From positions 1 through 64,000 of the forward strand of contig PDZS01000005.1 of the NCBI GenBank assembly GCA_002753225.1: a DNA stretch of 64,000 nt. The letters run 5' to 3'. The first letter of the stretch is position 1. Each line of letters opens with the position of its first letter. Positions 51,231-60,611 of this stretch are shown in pieces. The notes under the pieces are model-generated. The model was not told the origin of the DNA. It did no database searches and saw only the letters and a list, made by a program, of their open reading frames with translations. Position numbers and translations under genes: made by a program. Source of the DNA: Deltaproteobacteria bacterium YD0425bin51 (GTDB lineage Bacteria; Desulfobacterota; Desulfobacteria; Desulfobacterales; YD0425bin51).

Positions 51231-51752
51231 ATGGAAGGGTGGACAGAAGAAGAATTTAAAAATAAAAACTTAATGGCACCATGCGGTTTATATTGCGGTC
51301 TTTGTGGAATTTATATTGCAACTAGAGATAAAAATGAAAAATTCAAAACCATTATGGCTAACTTGTATGGAACAAAACCAGAATTAACTGAATGTTGCGG
51401 GTGCATGCAGGCGGATCCACCGGAAAAGCTATATGGTTATTGTAAATTTTGCGAGATAAGAACCTGCGTAAAATCTAAAGGTTATTACTCTTGCCACCAA
51501 TGTCAGGATTGGCCTTGCAGTAAAATAGAAAAATTCCCCTTAGCTACAGGTCTTAATGTTATGAAAAGAACTATTCCAATTTGGCGGTCTAAAGTTAATG
51601 AAAATGGGGATGAGCTTGGAAGTGTGGAATGGGCAAAAGCAGAATGTGAAAGATATCATTGTTCAGGTTGTGGCAGCCCTCTTTTTAGAGGTGCACAAAG
51701 ATGCAGGACATGCAAAAAAGTAGTAGCAGATGAACTGGATGGCTCGCTGTAG
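51231..51752 (+). CDS. DUF3795 cysteine-rich protein
   Basis: A 173-residue protein of the DUF3795 family, common in anaerobes. The motif APCGLYCGLCGIY starts a set of at least sixteen cysteines arranged in pairs, including CCGCMQ, YCKFCEIRTC and CHQCQDWPC; a final zinc ribbon (CSGCG...CRTC) closes the protein. Metal binding is expected, function is unknown. AAAGGAGGAAAAAATT is a strong ribosome binding site. Confidence 0.84.
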   Translation: MEGWTEEEFKNKNLMAPCGLYCGLCGIYIATRDKNEKFKTIMANLYGTKPELTECCGCMQADPPEKLYGYCKFCEIRTCVKSKGYYSCHQCQDWPCSKIEKFPLATGLNVMKRTIPIWRSKVNENGDELGSVEWAKAECERYHCSGCGSPLFRGAQRCRTCKKVVADELDGSL

Positions 51753-51765
51753 AAACACATAACCA

Positions 51766-51791
51766 TAGAGACGCACAACCGTGCGTCTCTA
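51766..51791. repeat. Perfect short palindrome (TAGAGACGCAC type)
   Basis: An 11-bp perfect stem TAGAGACGCAC / GTGCGTCTCTA with loop AACC sits between the DUF3795 and SDR genes. Such GTAGAGACGC-containing palindromes are recurrent in many bacterial genomes as dispersed repeats; whether this is one is inference. It lacks a T-run for a terminator. Confidence 0.75.
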
Positions 51792-51810
51792 CAATTAGGA
51801 TAGAGGGAAC

Positions 51811-52629
51811 ATGAAGGAGATAATTCTTATTACAGGCTGTTCTTCAGGAATTGGATTAGAGCTGGCGAAAGAATTTAATGTTAGAGAAAAACAGGTAATT
51901 GCAACTGCAAGAAATTCACAGATCATAGAGCATTTAAAGAAGGACGGCATAGATATATTTGATTTAGACATCACTAAATCTGAATCCATAACTAAATGTG
52001 TCGATTATATAATGAACAAATATAGCAAAATTGATATCCTTATAAACAATGCAGGATATGGACTCTTTGGACCAGTTATAGAACTATCAATTGAAGATAT
52101 AAAAAAACAATTTGAAACAAATGTAATAGGTCATATTGAGTTGATTCAAAAAGTAGCCCCCATAATGATTCGTAATAATTCGGGAAAAATAGTAAACATA
52201 GGAAGCGTTTCTGGAATACTTTCTACTCCTTTTGCAGGAGCTTATTGTGCATCTAAAAGCGCAATTCATTCTTTTTCAGATTCTCTTAGAATGGAATTAA
52301 AGCCCTTTGGAGTAGAAGTTTTAACAATACAGCCAGGCGCAATTAAATCTAATTTTGGAGACAGAGGAAGTAAGGATATAGAAAAATATAGCAGAGAGAC
52401 ATCTATTTATAATAAGTATTATTCAGGAATTCAAAATCGAGTAAACAGTTCTCAGGATACTCCAACCCCTGCTGAAGAATTTGCACAACTTGCTGCAGAT
52501 TATATATTGTCTCAAAATCCAACCCCGGTTAAAAGAATTGGCAATCTATCATGGAAGCTGCCTGCTATAAAGGCTCTTTTATCTGATACAATTATAGATG
52601 CAATGTTAATTAAAAAATTTTTGAGCTAA
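51811..52629 (+). CDS. Short-chain dehydrogenase/reductase
   Basis: A 272-residue classical SDR. The nucleotide-binding motif TGCSSGIG, the NNAG motif and the active-site region with catalytic Ser (GSVSG) and Tyr-Lys (YCASKSA) are intact, so it should be an active NAD(P)H-dependent oxidoreductase. The N-terminal TGCSSGIG form is typical of the short-chain family with bulky substrates (DHRS-like). GATAGAGGGAAC precedes the ATG. It is followed 4 bases later by nrfH-like and may be cotranscribed. Confidence 0.88.
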   Translation: MKEIILITGCSSGIGLELAKEFNVREKQVIATARNSQIIEHLKKDGIDIFDLDITKSESITKCVDYIMNKYSKIDILINNAGYGLFGPVIELSIEDIKKQFETNVIGHIELIQKVAPIMIRNNSGKIVNIGSVSGILSTPFAGAYCASKSAIHSFSDSLRMELKPFGVEVLTIQPGAIKSNFGDRGSKDIEKYSRETSIYNKYYSGIQNRVNSSQDTPTPAEEFAQLAADYILSQNPTPVKRIGNLSWKLPAIKALLSDTIIDAMLIKKFLS

Positions 52630-52633
52630 CTTA

Positions 52634-53056
52634 ATGAATATTAAAAAAACTTTTATTCTTTTATGTGTCTTTATTTTAGTTATTACAGCAGCATACATAC
52701 CTTATAAGATAAAACAGACATCAACACCAATTTATTGCTCTTCCTGTCATGTCATGAGCGAAGAATATGAATCGTGGTTTTATTCTGGTAAACACAAACA
52801 AATTAAATGTATTGATTGTCACCTTCCAAATGATAACTTTGTAAATCATTATATGTGGAAAGGGATAGATGGGATGAAGGATGTGATATTCTTTTATACG
52901 GGTGTTGTTCCAGAAATAATTAATGCTTCAAACCATGGAAAAAAAACAATACAGGATAATTGTATAAGATGCCATGAAGATATGGTAATCAACATTAACA
53001 ATGACAATGTTAAATGTTGGGAATGCCATAGAAATAAATACCATAGAATATTTTAG
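52634..53056 (+). CDS. nrfH: NrfH-type tetraheme cytochrome c
   Basis: A 140-residue NapC/NirT-type quinol dehydrogenase subunit. An N-terminal transmembrane anchor (about 6-26) is followed by four CXXCH heme sites: CSSCH, CIDCH, CIRCH and CWECH. It would oxidise menaquinol in the membrane and pass electrons to NrfA, which is encoded next. The small size and four hemes fit NrfH rather than larger NapC. No strong ribosome binding site is visible; the gap to the preceding SDR stop is 4 bases. Confidence 0.88.
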   Translation: MNIKKTFILLCVFILVITAAYIPYKIKQTSTPIYCSSCHVMSEEYESWFYSGKHKQIKCIDCHLPNDNFVNHYMWKGIDGMKDVIFFYTGVVPEIINASNHGKKTIQDNCIRCHEDMVININNDNVKCWECHRNKYHRIF

Positions 53057-53068
53057 GAGAAAATCTTT

Positions 53069-54529
53069 ATGCACAGAATTTTATTATTAATTGCTATACT
53101 AATGCCAATAATTAGTTGTTCTCCGGACAAGCCCGAGATGGTTAAAGTTGGGACGATACAAGATAATGAATATGAACCTTCTGAATGGGGACGTATTTAT
53201 CCCCTTGAGTATGAGTCATGGTTAAAGACAAAAGAGATGCGTACCCCTGGTCTTAGCAAATACAAAAAAGGGTGGGACACCGACAATATTATCTGGGATA
53301 AACTTTCTGAATTTCCTTATATGGCTATACTATTCAATGGAATGGGTTTTGGAATTGAATATAATGAACCAAGAGGTCATTATTACATGAGAAAAGATCA
53401 AGATGAAATTGATCAGTCTCGAACTAAGGCTGGCGGTGTTTGTTTAAATTGTAAATCTCCTTATATGGATAGTCTTACTAAAATATATGGCAAAGATTTT
53501 TATTCCATGCCTTGGAAAGATGCTATATCTAAAATTCCAGTAAAACACAAGGATCTTGGAGCGTCATGTATGGATTGCCATGATAACAAAACTATGGATT
53601 TAAAAACAAATCGTATTGCTTTTCAAGAAGGGATAGCCAAACTTTCTAAAAAAGATTTTTCAAGACAAGAAAAAAGAATACTAGTATGTGCTCAATGCCA
53701 TGTAACTTACAATATCCCTAAAAATGACAAAGGACAATCAATTGGGCTCGTTCATCCTTGGGATGAAAGCTCTTGGGGCAATATAAGCATTGAAAACATT
53801 ATTAAACAGATTAAAAATAATCCATCTTACCTAGAATGGAAGCAAACTGTAACTGGTTTTAAACTTGGATTTATACGTCATCCAGAATTTGAACTTTTTA
53901 CCAAGCAAAGCGTTCACTTCAATGCTGGACTTGCTTGTGCTGACTGTCATATGCCTTACAAAAGGGTTGGTTCTTCAAAAATATCTGATCATAACCTCAT
54001 GAGTCCTATTAAAGATAATCTTAAAGCCTGCGTAACTTGTCATCCTAAATCTGAAGAAAGATTAAAAAATCAGGTGCTTGAAATCCAAAACTGTGTAGTG
54101 TCATTATTAAATAGAGCAGGCTATGCTACAGCAACTGTTGCTAAACTGTTTGAGACAGCCAATAAACAAATAGAGCAGGGCAAAAAAATTGATATGGCAT
54201 TTTATGATTCTGCAAAAGACTTTTATCTTGAAGCATTTTACCGTGCCATATATATCGGCGCAGAAAATTCAGTTGGTTTTCATAATTCATCTGAATCAAG
54301 CAGAATACTCGGTGATTCCATTGCCTTTGCTTCAAAGGCAGAAAGTTTACTGAGACAGGCTTTAACAAAAGCTTCTATAGATATTCCTAAAGATCTTCCC
54401 CTTGAACTATCCAAATATTTAAAAGAAAGGGGAACAAAAAAATTAAACTTTAAACCTGAGCAGGAAGTAAAAGATCCTTATAAAAACCAAGAAAAACTAA
54501 TCCCTGACGATATAAAAGGAATACAGTGA
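53069..54529 (+). CDS. nrfA: Pentaheme cytochrome c nitrite reductase
   Basis: A 486-residue periplasmic NrfA. The active-site heme is bound by the unusual CLNCK motif, and the remaining four by CMDCH, CAQCH, CADCH and CVTCH, giving the standard five hemes. The N-terminal segment LLLIAILMPIISC has a possible lipobox with Cys17, so the protein may be a lipoprotein. It reduces nitrite to ammonium and also hydroxylamine or sulphite. Ligand and calcium residues were not traced. AGGAGAAAATCTTT precedes the ATG, and the stop overlaps nadK by 4 bp. Confidence 0.93.
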   Translation: MHRILLLIAILMPIISCSPDKPEMVKVGTIQDNEYEPSEWGRIYPLEYESWLKTKEMRTPGLSKYKKGWDTDNIIWDKLSEFPYMAILFNGMGFGIEYNEPRGHYYMRKDQDEIDQSRTKAGGVCLNCKSPYMDSLTKIYGKDFYSMPWKDAISKIPVKHKDLGASCMDCHDNKTMDLKTNRIAFQEGIAKLSKKDFSRQEKRILVCAQCHVTYNIPKNDKGQSIGLVHPWDESSWGNISIENIIKQIKNNPSYLEWKQTVTGFKLGFIRHPEFELFTKQSVHFNAGLACADCHMPYKRVGSSKISDHNLMSPIKDNLKACVTCHPKSEERLKNQVLEIQNCVVSLLNRAGYATATVAKLFETANKQIEQGKKIDMAFYDSAKDFYLEAFYRAIYIGAENSVGFHNSSESSRILGDSIAFASKAESLLRQALTKASIDIPKDLPLELSKYLKERGTKKLNFKPEQEVKDPYKNQEKLIPDDIKGIQ

Positions 54530-55344
54530 AAAAAATTGGCTTAGTTGTTAAACTAGACGAAAAAGCTGCTCAAAAGGCAAATGAGCTGGAAGAATACTTA
54601 AAATCAAAAAATTTTGAGGTTATAAAAAAAGATAACTCTCCTGCTCCTTCAAATTTATCTTATATTTTTGTTTTGGGAGGAGATGGAACATTCTTAAATG
54701 CTGTAAGATGGACAGCCAAACAGAGCATACCAATTTTTGGGATAAAATTTGGAGAGGTTGGTTTTTTGGCTGAAATAACAGAAGAAAGCCTGTTTGAAGC
54801 TGTTGATTTGATTTTAAATAATAAATATTTGCTAAGCAATAGGATCCGTCTCAGTGTTAATGTTATTCAAGAAAAAAAGAATATTTTATGTGAAACAGTC
54901 TTAAATGAATTAGTTATAAGTAAAGGAGCTCTTTCTAAACTTATAAATATAAAGACTTACATAAATGATCATTATCTTACTACATATCGAGCAGATGGAT
55001 TGATTATTTCTACTCCTACAGGTTCTACTGCTTATTCCCTTGCAGCAGGAGGACCAATACTTCATCCTGAAGTTCCGGGAATTGTAATGACCCCAATTTG
55101 TCCATTTACCTTAACTAATCGTCCATTGATAGTTCCTGATTCTGTAAAAATTAAACTTTGCGTTGAAAAAAAATCAAGTCCAATATCTTTAAGCTTTGAT
55201 GGACAGACAAATTTTGAGATTGATAGCAGCCATAAAGTTATTATTACACAAAGTCCTTATCCTGTGCATATGATAACTTTGCCTAGCCAAAATTATTTCG
55301 ATATCTTAAAAGCTAAACTTAGGTGGAGCGGAGGGAGAGTGTAG
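54526..55344 (+). CDS. nadK: NAD kinase
   Basis: A 272-residue ATP-NAD kinase that makes NADP. The family motif GGDGT (51-55), the NE-S loop VLNELVISKG, the TYRADGLIISTPTGSTAYSLAAGGP signature and a C-terminal LSFDGQTN are present. It begins with GTG overlapping the nrfA stop (GTGA), so translation is likely coupled. The length is normal. A convergent hairpin follows it, shared with the PilZ gene. Confidence 0.93.
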   Translation: MKKIGLVVKLDEKAAQKANELEEYLKSKNFEVIKKDNSPAPSNLSYIFVLGGDGTFLNAVRWTAKQSIPIFGIKFGEVGFLAEITEESLFEAVDLILNNKYLLSNRIRLSVNVIQEKKNILCETVLNELVISKGALSKLINIKTYINDHYLTTYRADGLIISTPTGSTAYSLAAGGPILHPEVPGIVMTPICPFTLTNRPLIVPDSVKIKLCVEKKSSPISLSFDGQTNFEIDSSHKVIITQSPYPVHMITLPSQNYFDILKAKLRWSGGRV

Positions 55345-55364
55345 ATTTAAAAAATATGTATGAA

Positions 55365-55399
55365 AAGGTAGTGATAAATAGTTTTTTTATCACTACCTT
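55365..55399. terminator. Bidirectional terminator hairpin between nadK and the PilZ gene
   Basis: A perfect 13-bp stem AAGGTAGTGATAA / TTATCACTACCTT separates the two convergent genes. On the minus strand the stem is followed by TTTTCAT, on the plus strand by no T-run, so it works best for the PilZ transcript. Confidence 0.68.
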
Positions 55400-55404
55400 G
55401 AGAA

Positions 55405-56124
55405 TTATCTAGAAGGCTCTGTCTGCATTTTGTTTAAAGTTCTTCTTAAAAATTTCTGCTCTGACTTTGTTGTCTTTACGAATTTAATGCCACCTCCACG
55501 CGGATGTCTTCCTTTTCCATCACTTACCCAAACAATTTCTCCTACAAGAGGAATAACAGAAAGTTTTTCGTGATGAATTTTAACACCAACATTATGACCC
55601 ACTTCACCTTTCATAATTCCTGTCCAAAATAAGCCGCTTGCTGATATATCAAATATCTGGCCGTCAACTCTTAAATTATTGCGAAGGAAATGAATTGTTG
55701 CTGGCAGATCAAATCTATAGCGTTTTTCTTGTTCCCACCACCTTATTCTAGGATTGAAATAGGGAGTACGCATATCTTTTATTAAAATAAAATTAAGCAA
55801 TATTGCAATGGTTATTAGCAAATAAATAGCTAAAATAATTGTAAAGCCTTGAAAGTAAAAGGCAACACAACCATTCCAAATAATAGCAATAATTGAATTT
55901 ACTAGGAAAACATAAAATGACCATCTTTTTACAATATAGATGCAATAACTTACAATTATAGCAGAAAGAGACAATAAAACAGTTTCTGGAGTATAGAGAG
56001 ATAAAACCCGATCTGCTTCCAAGACTGAAACATTAGCCAAATAAGCAATTTGAATATAATAAAAAAAAGGCAATAACAAGTAGGCAAAAGTAGCGACTAA
56101 AATTGGAATGGGTTTTTTCTTCAT
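55405..56124 (-). CDS. Membrane-anchored PilZ-domain protein
   Basis: A 239-residue protein. About four transmembrane helices (about 6-27, 45-66, 68-88 and 92-115) precede a C-terminal PilZ-like domain (about 135-232), with RYRFDLPATIHFL, GQIFDISASGLFWTG and the GEIVW strand. The RxxxR and DxSxxG elements are the cyclic di-GMP binding signature, seen here as KRYRF and DISASG, so binding is likely. AAGGAGAAAATACTT precedes the ATG. It fits with the EAL-HDOD and pilus-related genes as a signalling component; direct linkage is not shown. Confidence 0.78.
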   Translation of the reverse strand: MKKKPIPILVATFAYLLLPFFYYIQIAYLANVSVLEADRVLSLYTPETVLLSLSAIIVSYCIYIVKRWSFYVFLVNSIIAIIWNGCVAFYFQGFTIILAIYLLITIAILLNFILIKDMRTPYFNPRIRWWEQEKRYRFDLPATIHFLRNNLRVDGQIFDISASGLFWTGIMKGEVGHNVGVKIHHEKLSVIPLVGEIVWVSDGKGRHPRGGGIKFVKTTKSEQKFLRRTLNKMQTEPSR

Positions 56125-56425
56125 AAGTATTTTCTCCTTATGTTTTTTTTTAAATTAATGTATTTATTCATCATATAATACTTAATATAACAATTTACAC
56201 TATAGTAATCTTTTAAAGCTTTCAAGAAGTCTTTATCAACATTTTCAGGAAAAATCAATATTATAGCACAATTGCGTATATAAGCATTACTATGAATATT
56301 ATTGACACACAAGTAACTTTTTGCGATACTTCAGTCCTTAGAAAAGCTATTTCCTATCTTTTTATCAAACCATAGACTACAGTCTAAAAATCTAAGTAGT
56401 TAAGAAAAATTTTGGAATTATAATA
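56125..56425. other. Intergenic region between PilZ and aldolase genes, about 300 bp
   Basis: The region is AT-rich and has no convincing gene, tRNA or repeat. A 63-residue minus-strand frame across 56121-56312 starts with TTG and has no ribosome binding site. The right side carries the promoter-like sequence described below and a small stem AGACT/AGTCT near 56382. Confidence 0.7.
56302..56330 (+). promoter_or_regulatory. Candidate promoter of the aldolase-to-polA unit
   Basis: TTGACA (56302-56307), a 17-base spacer and GATACT (56325-56330) make a sigma-70-like promoter about 95 bases before the aldolase/SDR start. The -35 is perfect, the -10 has two mismatches. Confidence 0.45.
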
Positions 56426-58540
56426 ATGAAGAATTTGTTTAACGCTATTAATGCAGATGAAATAATTCAAAAATACCCTAGTATTTCTAAAGACTTTGCT
56501 CTCCGGATTTATACTTCTCGTCTTATTGGAAATGATTCCAATCTTGTTCTTCATGGAGGCGGCAACACATCCGTGAAGCTTAAGGTGAAGAATATCTTAG
56601 GCGATCTAATGGACATTCTTTTTATTAAAGGAAGCGGCAAAGATTTGATAGATATAACACCTAAAGACTTTGTCGGCTTGGACTTAAATTTTATCCGGAG
56701 ATTAAGCAATGTAGAAAGTCTTACAGATGAAAATATTGATAATATTTTGTTAACGCATAAAATAGATGCTTATAGCCCTGATCCATCAGTGGAAACACTT
56801 CTGCATGCCTTCCTGCCTCATAAATTTATTGACCATACTCATGCTGACAGCATTCTTGTTTTAACTAATCAAAAAGATGGAGAAAATATAGTAATTGAAG
56901 CACTCGGCAAAAAGATTGCAGTTATGCCATACAGCAGATCCGGCCTTCCTTTAGCAAAAAGAGCTCTTGAATTATATGAACTTAATCAAGATATTGAGGC
57001 TATTGTTATTTTGAATCATGGAATTTTTACTTTTGGGGATGAAGCAGAAACTTCTTACTTTAGAATGATTCATTATATTGACAAAGCAGAAAAATATATC
57101 GAAAAAAAGCTTTATACATCAATTAAGCAGACAGGAATTGCTGAGCTAAAGCCTCATGAAGAAAAAGCCAGTGATATTGCATCAGCAAGAGTTGCTCAAA
57201 CTATTCGTGGATTATGTGCCTATAAGGATCATGATGGTAAAATGATCAGATTCTATGCTGAAACAAGGAGTTCAAAAGATGCCATTGCTGTATCTTTTTC
57301 AAGTAAGGCTAATGAAATATGCCTTACAGGTGTACTTACACCAGATCATGTTATTAGAACAAAAAATCGCTTTGTTTATGTTGATGACATTCCAGAAACA
57401 GATGAAGAACTTAAATCAAAATTGATTCAATTAATTGATGAATATATTGAGAATTATCATAGATATTTTAAAAATAATATAGAATCCCAAAAAAATGAAT
57501 TTCAAGAATTAGATCCTTATCCAAGGGTATTTCTTGTAAAAAGTTTAGGTATTATTACTATAGGGTTAACCAGGAAAGATGCTCGAATAGCTGCAGATAT
57601 CGCTGAACATTCCTTGCGTGTGAAACTTTTAGCTGATTCTATAGGAGAATATGACCCAATAGACGAATCCCACATTTTTGATATGGAATATTGGGTTTTT
57701 CAGCAAAAAAAAATAATTAAAGCAAATTCCGGCATGTTAAAAGGTAAGGTGGCTTTGGTTACTGGAGCTGGAGGTGCGATAGGATATGGGATTGCTGACC
57801 GTCTTCTTGCAGCAGGAGCCATAGTAGTTATTTCTGACATAAATAAAGACTACCTGAAAAATGTTCAAAAAATATTATCTGAAAAATATGATAGCAGACT
57901 AGTTGAAAGTATTCTTTTTGATGTTACAGATTTTAGTGCAGTAGAAAAAGCTTTTATAGAAATAAGCAAACGGGTTGGTGGAATTGATATTTTAGTCCCA
58001 AATGCAGGACTTGCTCATGTAGCCAAAATTGAAGATCTAGAATTTTCAAAACTGAATCATACTATTGAAGTAAACCTTATTGGTACATTCAACGTAATAA
58101 AGGGAGTTATACCTATTTTTAGACGACAAGGAACAGGTGGTAACATTGTTTTAATAAGTTCAAAAAACGTATTTGATCCTGGTGCAGCATTTGGAGCCTA
58201 TAGCGTATCAAAGGCAGCAGCTCATCAACTTGCAAAGATTGCAGCCTTGGAATTAGCTGAATTAGGTGTTCGTGTTAATATGATTAATCCTGATGCGGTT
58301 TTTGGAAACAATGAGATATCTTCAAAACTTTGGGATCTTATAGGACCTGATCGAATGAAGGCTAGGGGATTAGATCCTGATGGTTTAAAAGAATATTACA
58401 GGCAAAGAAATCTATTAAAAATTTCTGTTCAGCCTGAACATGTTGGTAATGTTGTGGTTTTCTTTGCAAGTGATGGAACCCCAACAACTGGAGCAACATT
58501 TCCTGTGGATGGAGGTGTTCCCTCGGCTTTTCCAAGGTAA
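56426..58540 (+). CDS. Bifunctional class II aldolase / short-chain dehydrogenase
   Basis: A 704-residue fusion. The N-terminal half (about 1-400) is a class II aldolase/adducin domain with HGGGNTSVK and the metal-ligand DHTHADSIL; the C-terminal half (about 435-704) is an SDR with VTGAGGAIGYG, PNAG and YSVSKAAAH. This two-domain build is known as bifunctional rhamnulose-1-phosphate aldolase/alcohol dehydrogenase family. The substrate is probably a phosphorylated or oxidised sugar intermediate; no sugar kinase or isomerase is adjacent. The ATG lacks an obvious ribosome binding site. Confidence 0.87.
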   Translation: MKNLFNAINADEIIQKYPSISKDFALRIYTSRLIGNDSNLVLHGGGNTSVKLKVKNILGDLMDILFIKGSGKDLIDITPKDFVGLDLNFIRRLSNVESLTDENIDNILLTHKIDAYSPDPSVETLLHAFLPHKFIDHTHADSILVLTNQKDGENIVIEALGKKIAVMPYSRSGLPLAKRALELYELNQDIEAIVILNHGIFTFGDEAETSYFRMIHYIDKAEKYIEKKLYTSIKQTGIAELKPHEEKASDIASARVAQTIRGLCAYKDHDGKMIRFYAETRSSKDAIAVSFSSKANEICLTGVLTPDHVIRTKNRFVYVDDIPETDEELKSKLIQLIDEYIENYHRYFKNNIESQKNEFQELDPYPRVFLVKSLGIITIGLTRKDARIAADIAEHSLRVKLLADSIGEYDPIDESHIFDMEYWVFQQKKIIKANSGMLKGKVALVTGAGGAIGYGIADRLLAAGAIVVISDINKDYLKNVQKILSEKYDSRLVESILFDVTDFSAVEKAFIEISKRVGGIDILVPNAGLAHVAKIEDLEFSKLNHTIEVNLIGTFNVIKGVIPIFRRQGTGGNIVLISSKNVFDPGAAFGAYSVSKAAAHQLAKIAALELAELGVRVNMINPDAVFGNNEISSKLWDLIGPDRMKARGLDPDGLKEYYRQRNLLKISVQPEHVGNVVVFFASDGTPTTGATFPVDGGVPSAFPR

Positions 58541-58552
58541 AAGGAGGGAAGT

Positions 58553-58936
58553 ATGTTATTAAACCATGTAGCTTTTGTCTGTAGTTCTGAGACTTTGACC
58601 GATAAATTTTATAATAAGGTATTAGGGCTTAAAAAAATTGAGTCAAAGGTATTATCAGCCTCTCTTTCAAAAAAAATTTTTGATTTAGATAAGGAGTACC
58701 AGATAATCAAATATGGTGATGATACTATTCAATTTGAAATTTTTTTAACAGATGAAGAGCCAAAACAGAATTTGTTGAATCATATTTGTCTTAAAGTAAA
58801 AGACTTGGATCAGTTTCTAAAAAAATGCAATTTAATGGGTGTAGAAATTAATAAAATTAGCAAAGGTGAATCTATTTTAATATTTGTTAAAGATTTTGAT
58901 GGAAATTTATTTGAGATTAAAGAAAGGAGATTATAA
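58553..58936 (+). CDS. VOC-family glyoxalase-like protein
   Basis: A 127-residue vicinal-oxygen-chelate (glyoxalase/bleomycin resistance) protein. The paired beta-alpha-beta-beta-beta units can be seen, from [11 protein letters not shown] to [15 protein letters not shown], ending in [14 protein letters not shown], which supplies a metal-ligand Glu. AAGGAGGGAAGT is a strong ribosome binding site. It lies between the aldolase fusion and lsrF and may process a keto-sugar or epimerise an intermediate; the reaction is not determined. Confidence 0.78.
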   Translation: MLLNHVAFVCSSETLTDKFYNKVLGLKKIESKVLSASLSKKIFDLDKEYQIIKYGDDTIQFEIFLTDEEPKQNLLNHICLKVKDLDQFLKKCNLMGVEINKISKGESILIFVKDFDGNLFEIKERRL

Positions 58937-58937
58937 A

Positions 58938-59816
58938 ATGGCTGATCTTGATGGAGTAAAAGAGGTTAAAAATTTTTATACTGATATCCCTCAGAAAACA
59001 GAAGGTTTTTTCCTCAAAGGATCTAATTCTTTAGATTGGGGAATGAAAAATCGATTAGCTAGAATTTTCAACCCTCAATCAGGTCGTACCGTTATGTTGG
59101 CAGTAGACCATGGATATTTTCAAGGACCAACAACTGGATTGGAAAGAATTGACCTCAATATACTCCCCCTAGTTCAATATTCTGATACTCTTATGCTTAC
59201 ACGGGGTATCTTAAGGAGCATTGTCCCTCCTTCAGTTACAAAATCAATTGTAATAAGGGCATCAGGCGGATCTAGTATACTTAAGGAGCTTTCTAATGAA
59301 GAGATAGCAGTCAATATTGAGGATTCGATTCGAATGAATGTTTGCGCTATGGCAGTTCAAGTATTCATTGGAGGAGAATTTGAAAAACAATCTATTATCA
59401 ATATGACAAAATTGATTGATATGGGGACACGCTATGGAATACCTACATTAGCAGTAACAGCTGTAGGTAAAAACATGGCTCGTGATGCTCTTTATTTCAG
59501 ACTTGCCACTAGAATTTGTGCTGAACTTGGGGCACATTACATAAAAACTTACTATATTGAAAAAGATTTTGAAACAGTTACATCATGCTGTCCTGTTCCA
59601 ATCGTCATAGCTGGAGGTAAAAAAATTCCTGAATTTGACGCATTAAAAATGGCTTATAATGCCATTCAACAAGGAGCAAGCGGAGTAGACATGGGACGTA
59701 ATATTTTCCAGTCTGAATCTCCATCTGCAATGATTCAAGCTGTAAGAGCTGTTGTTCACAATAATGAAAAACCAGAAAAAGCTTTTGAGCTTTATAACTT
59801 CTTAAAAAGGAGCTAA
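58938..59816 (+). CDS. lsrF: LsrF-type thiolase (AI-2 phosphate processing)
   Basis: A 292-residue class I aldolase-fold enzyme that closely follows E. coli LsrF over its whole length as remembered: MADLDG start, [52 protein letters not shown]. The Schiff-base lysine falls at K203, the E. coli number. LsrF cleaves 3-hydroxy-5-phosphonooxypentane-2,4-dione in AI-2 degradation. The ATG at 58938 has AAGGAGATTATAAA upstream; the open frame starts 54 bases earlier inside the VOC gene. No other lsr genes are in the window. Confidence 0.9.
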   Translation: MADLDGVKEVKNFYTDIPQKTEGFFLKGSNSLDWGMKNRLARIFNPQSGRTVMLAVDHGYFQGPTTGLERIDLNILPLVQYSDTLMLTRGILRSIVPPSVTKSIVIRASGGSSILKELSNEEIAVNIEDSIRMNVCAMAVQVFIGGEFEKQSIINMTKLIDMGTRYGIPTLAVTAVGKNMARDALYFRLATRICAELGAHYIKTYYIEKDFETVTSCCPVPIVIAGGKKIPEFDALKMAYNAIQQGASGVDMGRNIFQSESPSAMIQAVRAVVHNNEKPEKAFELYNFLKRS

Positions 59817-59823
59817 GATAATA

Positions 59824-60594
59824 ATGTTTCAAGAAACTATAGAAGATAATATAATTATTTTTAAATTTAATAATCCACCAACAAATTCAATAAAAGTAGA
59901 AACTCTTAAAAAACTTCAAAGCGTTATAAATGAAGTAAATAATAACCCTGAAATTAAAGGACTTATACTTACAGGCGAAGGTCGTTTTTTTTCCAGCGGC
60001 TTTGATCTTCCCATGTTTTTAAGTTTTAAAAATTTAGACGAAATAGTCGAATTTTTTAATTTTGAAGAAAATCTTCTTTGCGATCTTTTTACATGCAAAA
60101 AACCAGTTGTATCAGCTATAAACGGTCATGATGCTGCTGGCGGATTAATCTTTTCTATGGCTTCCGATTATAGAATTGTTAAAAACCATCCAAAAATAAA
60201 GATAGGGATGAGTGAGATTAAACTTGGACTTCCATTATCTATAGCTCAATTTGAGGTAATGAGATTTGGTTTAGACAGCGATAAAAAGCTTCGGGATATT
60301 TTATATTTTGGTGACATGATTGATGTGAACAGGGCAAAAGAATTACAAATTGTAGATGAAATAGTTGAAGATGCCGAACTTTTAAAAAGAGCAAAACAAA
60401 TAGTTTCTTTATGGATTGATACACCAGGGAAACCTTTTATAACAATGAAATATATGCTAAAAAAACATGCTGCAGATACTATAAAAACAGCCTTGCAAAA
60501 AAATGACTGGCAGGAAAGATTAAACTGTTTTTTTATTAAAGAAGTAAGAATGACATTAGAGTTTGTCCAAGCCACTATGGCACAAAAAGCTTAA
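59824..60594 (+). CDS. Enoyl-CoA hydratase/isomerase family protein
   Basis: A 256-residue crotonase-fold protein. The oxyanion-hole strands are seen in GRFFSSGFDLPMF and NGHDAAGGLIFSMASDYRI, with AGG replacing the more usual AGGG. The catalytic Glu pair of hydratase is not obvious in this region, so an isomerase or lyase role is possible. It begins 7 bases after lsrF and may serve the same pathway or an acyl-CoA route. A weak GGAGCTAAGATAATA site precedes the ATG. Confidence 0.82.
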   Translation: MFQETIEDNIIIFKFNNPPTNSIKVETLKKLQSVINEVNNNPEIKGLILTGEGRFFSSGFDLPMFLSFKNLDEIVEFFNFEENLLCDLFTCKKPVVSAINGHDAAGGLIFSMASDYRIVKNHPKIKIGMSEIKLGLPLSIAQFEVMRFGLDSDKKLRDILYFGDMIDVNRAKELQIVDEIVEDAELLKRAKQIVSLWIDTPGKPFITMKYMLKKHAADTIKTALQKNDWQERLNCFFIKEVRMTLEFVQATMAQKA

Positions 60595-60611
60595 ATTTAA
60601 GGAGAACAATA

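Noticed and set aside
56121..56312. 63-residue minus-strand frame upstream of the PilZ gene
   Set aside because: It starts with TTG, has no ribosome binding site or known motif, and overlaps the promoter-like sequence for the plus strand.
60246..60575. 109-residue minus-strand frame opposite the enoyl-CoA hydratase
   Set aside because: It is antisense to a well-supported gene and shows no motif.
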